From: Apostichopus japonicus
Taxonomy: Eukaryota; Echinodermata; Holothuroidea; Aspidochirotida; Stichopodidae
DNA length: 64,000 bases
Assembly: GCF_037975245.1 (NCBI RefSeq)
Contig: NC_092579.1
Coordinates: forward strand, 3,000,001 to 3,064,000
Direction: 5' to 3'
Shown: positions 21,748-34,939 of the stretch, in pieces
How positions within the stretch are numbered: the first letter of the stretch is position 1
Layout: each line of letters begins with the position of its first letter
Position numbers and translations under genes: made by a program
Notes under the pieces: model-generated
What the model was told of the DNA's origin: nothing
What the model saw: only the letters and a program-made list of their open reading frames with translations
Databases searched by the model: none

Positions 21748-21766
21748 AATAAATATTTAGAATAAA
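21748..21766 (+). terminator. NDUFA6 poly(A) signals
   Basis: AATAAA at 21748-21753 and again at 21761-21766, about 385-400 bases after the stop codon, followed by AT-rich sequence. Confidence 0.6.
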
Positions 21767-21771
21767 TTATA

Positions 21772-24700
21772 AAAATATTTGTTTATACATATATTTGTGT
21801 CTTGTTCCTGTTTGGTGAGTGTTGACATTCAAATCAGTTACGCTTAAAGCAGATGATAGTGTTGGCAGGGTAATTTGTATTGCCATCAAAACTGGTGCAG
21901 GTGGAACATTCTTACTGGTGAATTTGCATGAATGTCACATGAGATATTAACGTTCTGAGAAAGGGATTTATTTGAGAAGTTGAACATCAATACTCAAGTC
22001 CAAAGCTAGTACGGAGACTGGTGGGAAAGGAATTGTTCCCCACTTTCCTAATCATTATCCAAATTCCCAGAAATGTGTAATATTGGGCCAACAAAATGCT
22101 ACACCTTCCAGGAACTTTGCCACTTGGGCTTTAAAATACATTCCAAGAGCAGGATGTGGACTTTATGCAGGTATGTTTTTGTTCTCCCCCAAAAACTGCT
22201 TGCTCCATCCAGCACTTACCATTCCCTAACTTTGGAATTTCTGGTGCTCGCTTTACATTTAAGAATCCGGGCTGGTGTTTTCTTTGTCACTACCTTGTCA
22301 CTAATCAATGATGGGATTTGGACCTTATGAAGTAAATCTTCATAAACACTTGTAGTGCATTGTTGTAGAAAATAGGATGAATCTTATGGGAAAGTATTGG
22401 ATGAAGATAAGACGAGCTGTTTTAACTTTTCTGTTCTCCCGATTTCAGATTATTCTGAAACCGATGGAACTTGATAGTTTAATCCTGTGTGTCCTAATTA
22501 CATCATGTTTTAAAGTAACAAGCTTGTAAATCTACTCCTCCCTATTTCCGCAAGCAACCTAAACCGTTACCTAATCTTATTTGATGAATGTAAACATAAT
22601 ATATTTTTCTTATAGCCTCAATAAGCGTCTTGACTATTCACCAAAGAACAGTAAATGGATCTTTACAGGTAATACAGTCTCTTAATGATAGCAGAATTTA
22701 ATGAAACTTCTACCCAGGGGAAAACAATATAAAAGGAGGGGAAAAAAGAACAGAATTGGATAAGAAAGGTTTTAATTTGACACTTTATGGATTTTAGGAC
22801 AGAACATGTAAATAATCACAAATAGATAAAATCTGTTTTGGCTTCATATTGAACAGTTCCACCTTTCACATCAAACATTACAAGTCCAACCTGGTTATCC
22901 CTCCCTTGGTTATACTTCGTAGATCACATGATACCTGGAAAGTGCCAATTTGTCCGGGTACAAACCAAACGAGTGCTAACCAGGTTGAACTTGTAATGAA
23001 GGTTGCAAACCTTCAGACATGTACTATATATACAGTTATACTTTCACCAGTCGATCTTTCCTTCCGGGAGTTCATACTGTTACATCACTTTAAGAAAGTA
23101 GCCTGTGGAACTGATGGTTTACATGTTTATCTATTCATGGATGAAAAGTCACTATAAATACCCAATTTACACTGTTGAGATTTATAGCTGCCTTAGAAGT
23201 TGATTTTGATCCAAGGTTTTTACACTACTTCATGCTTGAAGGGGACATCAATGTGTAGGTCATCAGCTTGGCTGGCCATGTTTTGCCATCTTAAGAAGTA
23301 GAATTTTGTTTCAGGTATATTTTAGTCTCTGACAATGTACCACTCATCCTTTATTTCCAGTAATACACGGTAGATTTGCAATGCAGACTCAAAAAGTTGC
23401 TGAAAACGCATCAACTTTGCGCCAAATAGTAATCGTTTGGGAAATCTAAAGTGACGTCTGCAACGCAATTTGCCAATTTTTTCAGCTGGACTAAGAAAAT
23501 GGGATACTTTATGGCCACTGTTTGCTTTGAAGCCAAGAGAGTGAATCTGATAGTATTTACTCCCCAAAAAAACCTAAATTTTGGTTTAACTGCACCCTTC
23601 TAGAAATGCTAGTCTTTATGAGTTTTCACTTTGAGAACAGGTCTCCACGAAGTGGTCAGATAATTCTTATGTGCATTACTGAGGTAGCTGCAATACACCT
23701 TTTAGGGAACTGTGTATATAAGATACAAACTACACAAAACATGAATGAACATTTAACCACCAGTTCAGTAGGCTACACTCTTAAGATGTGGGACAATCCT
23801 CCATTGGTGAAAAATATACCTTCATGATTATATTGATGTTGTACATTGTCATCATAGAAGTTCATATTTTTTAAATTATTATTCTGAGTATCATAACAAT
23901 AATACGATGTGACATAACTCCCTGAGCTAATATACATCTCAGCATTTCCCTGCACTGTCTCTAAGCTAGATTCAAAAAGATAGAAAAGAAATGCAATTTT
24001 GTAGCTTCATAATAAATTTCATGACAACACTAAATATGCTGTAGTGATGCCCTGTCAATAAGCATGAACTTTGCTTGCAGAGACATAAATAATGGTGAAT
24101 ACAACCAAAAAAGCTATTCACAGGCAGAATTCATTCATTGGCCATTCATTCTACCTACAGTAACATAAGGTAAAACAAAGCAGCAACGGTTTATTAATTA
24201 TCGTTTTACCAATCCACTGGTAGTTTGCTTGACTTCAATTTTTTCAGGTCTGCGGGTGATTTGCACAATGACATTCAACTTGGAAGCAAAGGGAGAATTG
24301 TTTACTGGAAGACAAAATAACCAGTAACCTCAAGCACAGAACATACCTCCCAAATGTATCTCAACCAGCTTAATACCACACTATTATAATTGACAAAACC
24401 AATGAATCAAATCATTCAAATTACTATAATTAACTAACGATAAAATACCCTAATGAGAACATATATGACAACAGAAATGACTTAATCAAAGCAGTGACAT
24501 TGACAACTTCCATTTTTTCCGGCAGCAGATACAAAATAAATAAAGGTTTCTTCTAGTATCTAGTAGTTATGATTATTCAAGCCGTTTTTAAGTGAGTTTT
24601 TGAACTTTTCAATTGCATGAAATTGAGGAAAAACAAAAGAAAATAAGTATACCTTACATTTCACATGTAAACGAAAAATCTAAGAATAATACAAATAGTT

Positions 24701-26573
24701 CAGAATAGCTCCTGGGGGTATTACACTCAGTGCAAATTTTATAAGGATTTTTAAAAAAATGTTTGGTTGTCCCTTGAAAACCAAGGTCTTACCATTAGGT
24801 TGTCTGAACAGCAAAGAGTTGTCAGATTGTACAATGTAGTTTTGGTGAATAGAATCAGCTTTGCTTTGCTCACATTAGTCTTTAACATTCCCTAAAAAAG
24901 TAGACATCTAGACAAAATATAAACCATGTCACACACAACCTACCTGGACGATGAAAACCGTTCTTGTTTGATACAGGAAATGTTTCTGAATTTGCCTTGC
25001 AATACAAATAAAACCCTGAATATATCATTATTAGTAACATAGAATATTTACATACAACCGCAAACCTGAACTTTTCACTTTCCGCACAGTTTTAAAAATC
25101 AAAAGTAGAGGAAGGTTAAACCACATTAGCAAAGTGTATCCATGGAAACTAACTCATTTCAAGAACACTACAAAAAACAACAAAAAGAAAGAAACACATT
25201 CATACTTCAAACTTTTATGAATTAGATCTAAAGAAAGTATGAATACATGTACAAATTGAATAAAATTAATAAAATTAGTGTTTTTTTATACACAATAGTA
25301 CTATGTTTTATATACAAATAGAAATTTACCAAAATAAATATCACAACAGCTGTGCAAACTCTACTGCCATCCCACATACATTCACATGCAGTTTTCCACT
25401 ATACACAAATCTTTGTGTTACTTATGTATCTAAAGTCATGACAAACCTACAAAATCACAAAGAAAACATGAAAGCTTTCCAATGTACTCCGAAATGTTTG
25501 GTTACCTGTAGAACCAGTGGCGAGCCATGCTTACCTATGACTTGTTTATGTAGAGCGGCAAAATACATATTAAACTCAAATTTGTCATTCAGAAATGTTG
25601 ACATCACATTTTCTTTCAAACCTGTCTTTGAGCCGTACCATTGATACCATATTCTGCATCTCACAGAGAATCTAAACTTCCAGAATTTCTCTTACAGTTA
25701 TGGGAACCAATTTCCGTTCAATTAGATAGCTTGAAAATACCAATACCAACTGTTCCTGTACTTTCCATGAAGGTAACACACAGTGACATGTCAGTGTGAC
25801 ATAATAGGATAGAAAAATATGAGACTTTCATGACTAAACAAACCAAAACTTATTTACAAACTGCTTATCTACTATAAGTGTCCTGCAGTTTATCTCATAA
25901 GGATTTGATTAGCTAATGGCAAGTTACTGTCATGCATGTAACTTTGAAAACCATATTAAAGGATACAAGTATTATGTGTACTGTTTGAAACATGACAAAG
26001 CAACACTTTTTTGCCGTCGACACCCTTTGCTATAAAAAAATAAGAAGTGAAAAGGAAAACTGAAGAATATTTTGGATAGAAGGAAATGAATTTATCCTAA
26101 GACTAATATGAAAGACAATTTTTTTATTATGATGATGATACCAGAAGGAGCACCACAGAAAAACATGAATAGATAAGGTATCTCCACTTCAAAACTAGAA
26201 AATCACTTTGAGAAACTCTCAGTTTGATGCTGTAAATTAAAATATTCCAGGTCAACTTGAAGTACTGGGAGTGGCAAGGGGATGTAAGTGGAAGCTCTTC
26301 ATATATCAGTTTTGATTTTTGTCAGATTCTTACCGAAACAATGCTCATAAACAAATCAACCAATCAAAACCTGTAGACAGTTTCTGTAAAGCTTAACAAT
26401 TACCATTGAAAGGGTTGTTCTTCTGAATAAACAAAACAAGTCAGTTGCCAACCACTTCTTTCACCAAACCAAAAAATACAAATTTATGATCATTAAAATC
26501 TATGCAAAACCTTCTTTCGTTTTCTTTTTGGGTAGGATTACAATTATTGCTTCCCATTATTTTAATTTTAAAG
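21772..26573. other. Intergenic region between convergent NDUFA6 and CANT1
   Basis: No gene I can support. A few short open segments have usable splice-like ends (22067-22171, 22617-22670, 24249-24320), but their phases and content do not build a recognisable protein. The right part (24-26.5 kb) is AT-rich and may hold the CANT1 3' UTR. Confidence 0.45.
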
Positions 26574-26579
26574 TTTATT

Positions 26580-26950
26580 TTAAATAAATTCTATGCCTTC
26601 AAATTTGACATCACTGAACTTTTCATCTTCTAATAAAATATTCCCCTTCAAGTCGAAAGCAGTTACGTAAGTGGCAATCTTCCCTTGATCCTCTTCTGTT
26701 TTCAAGGCCACGATGACCTCGTCATTGGTACCGGGAACAAATTTAAAAGAGGAAAATCCACGGATTGGATTCAAAGCTCCGATTTTGCTAACTTTGATGT
26801 CTTTGAATTCTTCGCAGCAAGAAATGAGTAGATTGGTGGCCCGTCTTTCGTCCGCCTGTTCTTCATATTTTTCATTGCTAGCTCTCCGCGGAAGGAAAAA
26901 CCACCTCTTGTGGACGCTACTCCAGACACCTGACTCGTGAATCATGTATC
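26580..26950 (-). CDS. CANT1: Soluble calcium-activated nucleotidase 1, exon 3 (terminal)
   Basis: Encodes the C-terminal 123 residues, from the Gly codon split at the intron to TAA at 26582-26580. Conserved apyrase blocks are clear: YMIHESGVW, KRWFFLPRRAS, GFSSFKFVPGT, DEVIVALKTEED and the C-terminus FEGIEFI. Acceptor CTCTCAG|GATAC is used. A TTTATT on the + strand next to the stop would read AATAAA on the gene strand but is too close to be a convincing signal. Confidence 0.95.
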
Positions 26951-27485
26951 CTGAGAGGAAATAAAATAAAAACGAGAATAAATCAAGAATTCTATCAATT
27001 ATTGATCGTGAATGAGAATGGTATACAACAGGACTGTGAAACACCGCACTCATGTTTGAACGCAGAGATCGTAATACCTCAACCAGATTTCAAACTGTAG
27101 ACATCACATTACGTGAAATACCACATGAAGGCCATGATGATGATGATGCAATCACCTGGATGATAAAGATCCATACTGTAGGAAGACTGAGCACTTTTCG
27201 AGCGGACGCTGGTGAAGCCGACAAGATCCAAGTTGATAAAGGTACAAGCTAGAAAATATGCTGGAAGCTTTGGAATGGTAGGCTCAGAAAAGCAGAGGGC
27301 ATGGATAATGACTCTGAAATGGGTCATGGGTCATGAGATGGGGGGGCGGTAGGAGGGGGAGGGAGAGGTGCTAACATTTTACCGATTTTTGTGAACCCAA
27401 TGTAGGGTTACTGGAATGTAAGGGTATATTTACAGGACACAGGTAAGGGAGGAATGAAAGTAAAAGGAATGTAAACTATGCATAC
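26951..27485 (-). other. CANT1 intron 2
   Basis: A 535-bp intron, GTATGC...CTCAG on the minus strand. It contains a G-rich patch (27338-27370) and no other feature. Confidence 0.88.
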
Positions 27486-27689
27486 CGGGATAATCATATC
27501 CTGCTTTCTGCCTCATAGCGTTGTAGTTATTCTTCCATGGAAGATGGTGCACCGATCCTTGGTAACTGATCACTTTCACCCACTGTGGAAAATAGTTGAC
27601 CAGTTCACCAGTGACAGTGGTCCACTCTTTACCCAGTCCCCCAACAAATAGATTGTCTCCTTTCCTGGCCATCCATTCTCCTTTAAAGC
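27486..27689 (-). CDS. CANT1: CANT1, exon 2
   Basis: Encodes 67 full codons plus split codons at both ends ([23 protein letters not shown]..., ending GYDYPG). [12 protein letters not shown] and [11 protein letters not shown] match the central beta-propeller blocks of the calcium-activated nucleotidase family. Donor CCCG|GTATGC; acceptor TTGAAAG|GCTTT. Confidence 0.95.
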
Positions 27690-30600
27690 CTTTCAAGGGG
27701 GGAAAACAAAAATTGAATGAATTAACAATTTGGCAGCTAAAGTGTTAATATTGTGATAGCTTAAATTTAGAAACCACAAACTAAAATGGACTTCTTTGAA
27801 ATCTCCATTTCAGGATAACAATAGGTATAAGTTTTAATCTGGATATGTTTGTGATACAGCAGTTCAAGATAATGGAGATTTAAAGAAGTGCTTAGGTTTC
27901 TATGGCTGCCATTGGGTTTACAAGATTAATCAGCATTAAAATACGCTTCATCTCAGGAATGCTCCTTTAAGTCTAAACTGATGATGCCTTGGCTCATCAG
28001 TGCATACCTTAATAAGTAACATCTCAAATGTTAATATCTTCATCATTCATCAATTTTTCTGTGTTTTACTTCAAATAAACGAAAAACAAGTATCCTTGGA
28101 TAACATTCAACAACATTTTCTTGACACACTTGTTACGAATTGTAAACATGTTCTTCAAGGTCACAAGTCATGTGTTTGTTTTTTGTTTTTGTGTTGGAAC
28201 TATTGGACTACAAGTACAGTAGATCATCCACTTTAATCTTTGTAATTCCAAATTTTCAACTGGGACATCTTTAACGAACTAAGAGAGTGACGCACCGACG
28301 CACAAGTACTGTACAACCTGCACTCAATAGGCAATGTTTCGTAATGGTGTACAAGTCGTCAAACATTTGCTACCGAAAGTCTTCCTTCAATGTATGCCAA
28401 GAAGGTTAACAATCGATTGTAGTTCTGTAAGTTTTACGTTACGTGTGTAACAGCCAAACTCGTAAGTGTACAAAGATGATACCTACTGTACTGTAGTTGT
28501 TACCCTTCAGATCAAAACTGCCAATGAAAACAGCCCAGTTGGAATTTAATAATCAACCATGCGTGCATACACCCGGTGGTCTGTTATACATTTGAATACA
28601 CCAGTATAGTGCATACCTTACGTGTATGTATCTAGAGATACTGATTCAGTTTGAACAAGCAGTATTTTAGAAATAATCAGAAACAGATGTAGATTTACTG
28701 CAAACAGATTTGTGTACTTAAGTCTATCAGAAGGTCTATGGTTGGTACAGTAACCTCGGTCTGAGAGTGCACATGATATAAATTGGTTTGTAAAATTTGT
28801 GTTTGTGTTTCCACTTTTACTAGGAAATCTTTCCAGTGAAATGTGACTAGTCACTGACTACAGTAGAACCTGCCGAATTATCAAGTAATTATCAAGAATT
28901 ATCAAGTATATACTGTAATTTACAAAGAATGCACACTGAGGCTAATGTTGCTGTAGTATATATTGGGAGAAGGTGGGGCAGGGGTGGGGAATTGTAACAA
29001 TTTAGCCTTTCCACATAGCTGTTTTGTAATGGACGATTAATATTGCTTTTAAAAAGTACACTGTAACCCTTTGGGTCTGTATATATGCTGATGCAAAACA
29101 TATTTAGACTTGAATAGCAAACATGAGCAATTATATGCTTTACTGTTAGTGACATGACTATAATTCCTCAATCCATCAATCTATGCCTGTAGTGTTGAAT
29201 TGCTAAGTTGCTATATATGGTAACTATGTATGTATTAATACCACTATTTCAGTTGACTCTTTGATAGGGAAAGCATGAATTTAGTATGTATATAAAAGGT
29301 GCTGGTTTCATTTAATTAGTTACTGTACAGATATAGTAAATTTGCAAATTTAGAAGGGAAAAAAAAGAGTAGATAAATCACATCTTCAGAGTGTTTTAAT
29401 AATGGTGGAGAGTATCAGGAATATCAGAGGCTCAAGAACACGGTCTGTTCAATAAATGATCCCCTTAGATCCCTGAGAACATTAAGGCAGCAGCCACCAT
29501 TTAATGCTTAGTGGCACCCAGCTAATCAATCTACTTTTAACAATAGCTGTTTCAAAGAAGCAGTCAACATGTATTACAAAAAAAAGGGTAAACATAAACT
29601 CATACATGCACCCATCCCACAATGTTAATGCATGAATGTACTTTACAAGGATTTGGAATATAAGAGACGATTTAGATTATTAAATTACAGTAGACACTCC
29701 CAAATGGTTAATAATTTTAGCATGTTCTACCACAGTAGAGTGGCAACCAATGGTCGTCCTTTCACAGAAAGTGTCCCCTGACCCTATAAACTCTGATTTC
29801 ACCACTAGTTGTCTATTACTGTATGCACATTGTAATCCAACCATTGTTAATGATGATGAAGGTTTACTGAAGCTTTAGCTGTAGATTGTACAGTAGTAAA
29901 TTGGTCATATTGATTATGTTGGTAATATTGCCTACAGTCTGTAGGCATAGCATGACAATGACTGGTATGATTTAAAACCACTCTACTTTTGCTAGCCACT
30001 CTACAATGGATATATTATAGGTGTTCATGAACAGGATAAAGGCATCATTGTCCTAAATTGAAAACCAAAATCATAACATCTACTGTACACAGGCTTTGAA
30101 TTTAACTGCAACAGTTATTGCACAGAAAGATTACTGTACTGTAGCACGTTGTGTCTAGATGAAAACACACTGATGAGGTTGACAAAATTAACATTCTTCA
30201 AAATATTAACTATGTAAATGCACAAATATAACAAAAATTTCAAACAACATGGAAATGTCAAGTTTTTTGTTGTTGACATTCCTGATGGACTGACCTACTT
30301 GTTATCCAGTTGTAACTGAATATAATGTGTTTCTTAACAGTGCAACTGTAGGAACATAACCATTAAACCACTCAATAGGAATGATATAAAAGGATGACTT
30401 TGCACAATCTGGATTGCGAACTTTCAACATGAATTAATCAACACAAGAAGCATTAATATTATGAAAGTAATCTTACACTAAGTTACAGGCAGAATCTTGG
30501 AAGGTAATTATCTGCAAGTCTATGGCAAAATGTCCAATTAGCTATAGGGCCTACAGGTACCTGACAATATTAAGATGAACAGGCTCACCGACTTTCATTT

Positions 30601-30749
30601 TAGTAACTAACATGCTTAAGGACCCAAAGTTGCTAGCTGCAATATAAACAAACATAACGAAGAATATCGTAGTTTTGAACAATTACATCAACAGTGAATA
30701 ATTCTTTATTGAAAATTTTTTTTGGGGTGAACACTGAATTACTTATCAC
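27690..30749 (-). other. CANT1 intron 1
   Basis: About 3.1 kb, donor GTGATAAG and acceptor GAAAG. AT-rich unique sequence with several TACTGTA/TACAGTA words. No exon or mobile element recognised. Confidence 0.85.
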
Positions 30750-31344
30750 CTTTGCCAGACGAAGCATCTCCATCCGGTAAGATTGTCCATGGTATCACAG
30801 CTTTCTCTTGTACCTCGTACACCACCCCAGTCCGGTCATCCACAGTGTAAAGTTTACCATTGAAACAGATGAGCTCTGACAGTTCCATGCCCCGTCCACC
30901 TTGCGATAGTTGGGATGTTAGTTTTGTCGAATCATCATCAAATTGCACAGAAACTTTATCATGATATGCATTGATAGTCAAATATCCTTTCAAGTAATAT
31001 GCATACCACAGATTTTTGGAATCACTAGCTTTGGAGTTTGTGTCCAGATCTGAAATCAATCCGATTCTATATTTTCTTCCGTTAGGTGTACTGACTGGTG
31101 GAGTAAGTGGGTAAGTTCTGTTGTAAATGGCATTTGATGTAAATTTTATCAAATCATCGCCGCGAGAATATTCTGATAGAGCAGCCCCGTTATTCTTCCC
31201 GTCGGGGAGAAGCAGGAACAAAAGTAGCACTAGTAAAACCATTATAACAGAAACCAACACAATGTTTTTCTTCACTCTGACTAGAGTTGAGCCCACACGT
31301 AGATCTCCAACACCTTTCACCGGCCCTTTATATCCACCCGGCAT
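30750..31344 (-). CDS. CANT1: Soluble calcium-activated nucleotidase 1, exon 1
   Basis: Start of a complete three-exon CANT1, 389 aa (human about 401). CANT1 is a Ca2+-dependent apyrase of the ER/Golgi that hydrolyses UDP, GDP and related nucleotides and supports proteoglycan glycosylation. Exon 1 gives a short basic N-terminus, a single transmembrane anchor (residues 28-46, type II) and a stem with a possible glycosylation site at Asn75 (NRT). It then begins the five-bladed propeller: RIGLISDLDT (acidic Ca-site residues at 99-101), GRGMELSEL (150-158) and VDDRTGVVYE (168-177). Start: the ATG at 31344 is the first Met. The frame is open 46 codons further upstream but without ATG. It ends in phase 1 at AAAG|GTGATA. 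Confidence 0.95.
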
Positions 31345-31949
31345 GTTTCGCAATGATTTAATCAGCAGGTTGTTTGTCTTATCACTTATCGCTTCGTATA
31401 ATCGATAATATGCAAGGGGTTCAAGGGTCCATTGAATCCGATCACAGAAATGAGTACGGGTTGCATAGGCTTTAGATACCACAATAGGCTAGTATTTTAC
31501 TGTGTCGGTAGAATGTATCCTAACGTAGCCTACTCAGTACCAGCGATTTTCGTACAGGCCACGTAGCAAGATCAGTGCATGAAGGCTTGTCAAGCACACT
31601 CCTGTAGACAATGAGGAAATCAAATGAAGATACTGGTAAACACCATTGACTAGTATTTGCTGGGTTTTCCTCTCTTAGTCGTTCTCTTTTATTGAGAAGC
31701 ACTCAACAATACTTTATAATGAAGAGATTTAGTAGTATTAGTAATGTACTGGTACTGCGGCCGCACGAATAGCCTACACGTAACAAGCGCTGTTCATTAA
31801 CCCCTTATTATTGCACCTAGCTAACTAGCTACGTTCGCAAACTGTCGATAGTATGCCGTGTCAGCATCGTCCACTGCACTGTACACACGCTGATTTCAGC
31901 ACCTGGGAAACCCAGAGCCGGAGTTGTCTGCTGCCACCTATTTGCATAT
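31345..31949. other. CANT1 upstream region
   Basis: Likely CANT1 5' UTR and promoter on the minus strand. No TATA box is placed. The frame continuing upstream of the ATG to 31482 lacks a Met and is taken as UTR. Confidence 0.4.
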
Positions 31950-32430
31950 CCAATTCCAAGGGCTTGGATGGAGGTGTTGAGATTTGGGCCATATTTAAGG
32001 GCGTCTGGCGGGCCCTTGGCAGCAGAAAATTGTCTGGCATGATGATATCCATAGTCTGTAATATTAACCCGAGCGTTCCAAACCAGTTTTGAGTGGTACC
32101 TTGCATATTTAATCTGGGTCAATGCTACGATAATGGGCATTTGGGTCATATTTGGGGGCGTCTGGCGGGCCCTTGGCAGCAGAAAATTTGTTTGACATGG
32201 GCCATTCAGTACTTTGCGGAATTCATGCATTATGTTGACATTGGTTTCAAGTGGTACCTCGTTCGTTTGATCAAATGCATTTTTGTGCCCCTTTAACCGG
32301 CCCAGGGGCCACATGCAGCAGAGAGACCCCGGCAGACATTCACTTTTGGATATACTGGGTTTTGTTCCAATACTCAGATATTGGTACCTCGTTCGTTTGA
32401 TCAAAGTGCACTGAGCTGCCGGGCTAAAGT
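31950..32430. repeat. Diverged tandem repeat, period about 157 bp
   Basis: The block GGGCGTCTGGCGGGCCCTTG followed by GCAGCAGAAAAT occurs at about 32000 and again about 157 bases on. GTGGTACCT follows each unit, and GGTACCTCGTTCGTTTGATC occurs at about 32251 and 32384. Open frames across it are artefacts of the repeat. It lies 0.6-1.1 kb upstream of the CANT1 start. Confidence 0.75.
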
Positions 32431-32956
32431 AACTGTACAAGTCGTCCAAGCAAGGGTTTATGAAACATTTAGACGCGTGGAATCCATTCGCGATAACAGT
32501 AAGGCTATATAAGTAGGCTCACTATAGAAATTCAAGTAGGCCTATACGCAGTGTTGCATACCAATAAATTTCGCACACTTACCCTAGTATGGTTAAAGTC
32601 CAACATTTTTGCCCCAAACTTATGCTAGCCTTGTATATAAAGATATTGTTCCCACCCACCCCCACCCCCAACAAATGCAATTGGTGCGTAAAAAAATATT
32701 GAACGAAAATTACAAAATGCATAAAAAGCCGTAAAACCGGGTTCATGGTTGAAGTTAATCCGTAATTGACGGGAATTCTCAAATAAATACCAGCCAATTG
32801 CATCAAGTTAAATATTATCTAGGATATCATTTTGCTTTCTGGCATCGCTATACGAGGGGAGGAGGTAGGGACCCCCTCCCCTTGCCACAAACGCTACCCA
32901 ACTCGAGATAACCTATATACAATGCTTGTTATGTCATGTGTATATTTATACCTTCA
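32431..32956. other. Spacer in the CANT1-MPRIP interval
   Basis: No gene seen; a short G/C-rich inverted patch (GGGACCCCCTCCCC) lies near 32865-32885. Confidence 0.4.
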
Positions 32957-32964
32957 TATCACCG

Positions 32965-33327
32965 CAAGGGCGTAGGAACCGGGGGGCGCCAGCCCCCCCC
33001 CCAGTGAAAAATGTGGAGGGCGGAAGTATCATTCCGCCCCCCCGCTCCGCAAGTCAGAAAACCCCTTTTTCATTTCCAAATGAGAAAAAAAATCTCATTT
33101 GGAGCACCAAATTGCATCTAAGGCCAGGTGAAAATACAAAATTAAGTTTACAAAATGGAGTGGGTGTTGAAGTGTGCTATATTGCACCAAATTGCATCTG
33201 AGGCCACCTGGAAATGCAAAAACTTCCAAAGGGGAGGGGGACACCCCCTCCCCTTAGACCCCTCCCCCAGGCCGGCCATCAGTCTTCAGCCCCCCCCCCC
33301 ACTCAAAAGTACCTTCCTACGCCACTG
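32965..33327. mobile_element. hAT-type MITE (363 bp) with perfect 8-bp target-site duplication
   Basis: Termini CAAGGGCGTAGGAA (left) and, inverted, CAGTGGCGTAGGAA (right) match at 12 of 14. The flanking 8-mers are identical: TATCACCG at 32957-32964 and 33328-33335. The interior carries G and C homopolymer tracts and two copies of 'CACCAAATTGCATCT'. No transposase. Both the duplication length and the termini fit hAT. Confidence 0.87.
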
Positions 33328-33335
33328 TATCACCG

Positions 33336-34939
33336 TTGTCAGTATCGACTGTCCGAAGTAACAGCATGATATATTATGTAATTTCAACATCGCACGTGCG
33401 AATTCACACAGACTGATCAGTCGTTAGAATAGGCCAAACCGAAATATTGTTTCCAACTATATGGCACTGGACAGACAGTTTTGAACTTACTGAATGAGTG
33501 AAGCCTGTAAGTCGATAAAACTGAGCTTCGTATACAAATGTATTTAAATCATAATTATGGTTAATCATAGACAATGAGATGTGTACTGTTCAAAAATAGT
33601 CCAGACCAAATTGAGAACTGCAGACAAAACAATTGAAAGGACATAAAACTGAACCCAATTGTTAAAGTCCCACCGCTAAACCATTTTGATTTTGTTATGT
33701 TTTATCCAAATTCTAAAATTGATTCGGCAAATAACAAAGTTTACTGAAACAGTCAATCATCCAATTATAAAGAAATACATGAGAACAGAGCACACATGTT
33801 ATCAGCTAAGGGTATAGTGACTCTCCATAAGGCGTAGCGACGGGGGGTTGGGGCGAGGCAGAAATCGAACAAAAAGGTTTTGGCCTTTATTCACTCGCTT
33901 TGGCCGGAAAATTCTCTAAATTTGACCGGTTGTGTTACAGAAAAACTGGCAAATCTGCTGTAGGGCTTCAAACTGGTATCACACCGTGACACCATCGTAT
34001 TGTTTGTTTTTTATTACTGGCTACTGCCACAGTGTCACGTATTTGACTAGGCTACCCTAGATTAAGCTTCTTTATAGTTGAATCGTTTGTACCCACAAAT
34101 CAATATTAGGCTAGTCATGGTAATCATATAGTATTTTGAACATTCTAATATAAATTTACAGGGCTAAAATCTGGGCCGATTGGATTAACTTTCAAGGATC
34201 TGAAACCTCTAAGGTAAACCAGAACCGACACCAAGGACACTATAGCGGGCCCCTGGACCCCACGCTGATAGCGCAAGGCATTCTTGTTGCCCGGTCAATA
34301 AGTTAAATCTGCCCACCCCCTAAAATGAAATCCTGGCTATGCGCTTGACTTTCTCTACACTATATAGTTGATATAATAAGTTCATAGGTTTAGTTGGACG
34401 ATCCCTTCAACAACTTAGCGCATTGGACTAAGGAGTAAGCTGTTCAATTTGAGTAAAGAAACATTCATAACAATACCGTTACCATCGTTGCAATTGTTTT
34501 GGAATGGGGCATATTGCAAAGTACCTAAAATGACCAAAGTGGTCGCGTGCAAAACTCCCGCCCCCACCAACTGGAACTTTTCTTTTATCCTTCATTCGCC
34601 CTCCCTCCCCCCCCCCCTCCGATGTAAAAGCCTGGTAACGCCACTGGTCACATATTTTTTTTCTGACGAGGTAACCATATTCATAAAAGGGGAACATGCC
34701 AGTGATGGCAGTAAGGATTTATTAAAGGATTAATTTAGAAAGAGCGACCTCTATCCTTTCAACCTTTAGAAGTTTAGATAGCACACCACAGATTTTAACC
34801 ATTGACGGAAAATAGCCCTAAAGTAACCTACTCTATTGACAATTTGGCATTTAATGCGTCATCCCCATTCTTTTCTATGCTTGGATGTTGAATGGGTTGA
34901 AATAAACCACTGATGGTCTAAAAAGGTGATTTAAGGTAT
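33336..34939. other. Intergenic, with possible decayed MITE remains
   Basis: No gene. GGCGTAGCGACGGGGGG near 33830 and TCCTGGCTATGCGCTTG near 34330 resemble opposing hAT termini, but the flanks do not give a clear duplication. CTGGTAACGCCACTGG near 34632 looks like an isolated hAT right end. Confidence 0.4.

Noticed and set aside
22067-24320. Three short open segments with splice-like ends (22067-22171, 22617-22670, 24249-24320) that might form a gene between NDUFA6 and CANT1
   Set aside because: Different frame choices give unrelated peptides, no family is recognised, and AG/GT ends of this quality occur often by chance.
33827-34345. Possible hAT element between GGCGTAGCGACGG and CTGGCTATGCGCTTG
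   Set aside because: The termini pair poorly and the flanking 8-mers do not match well enough to claim a duplication.
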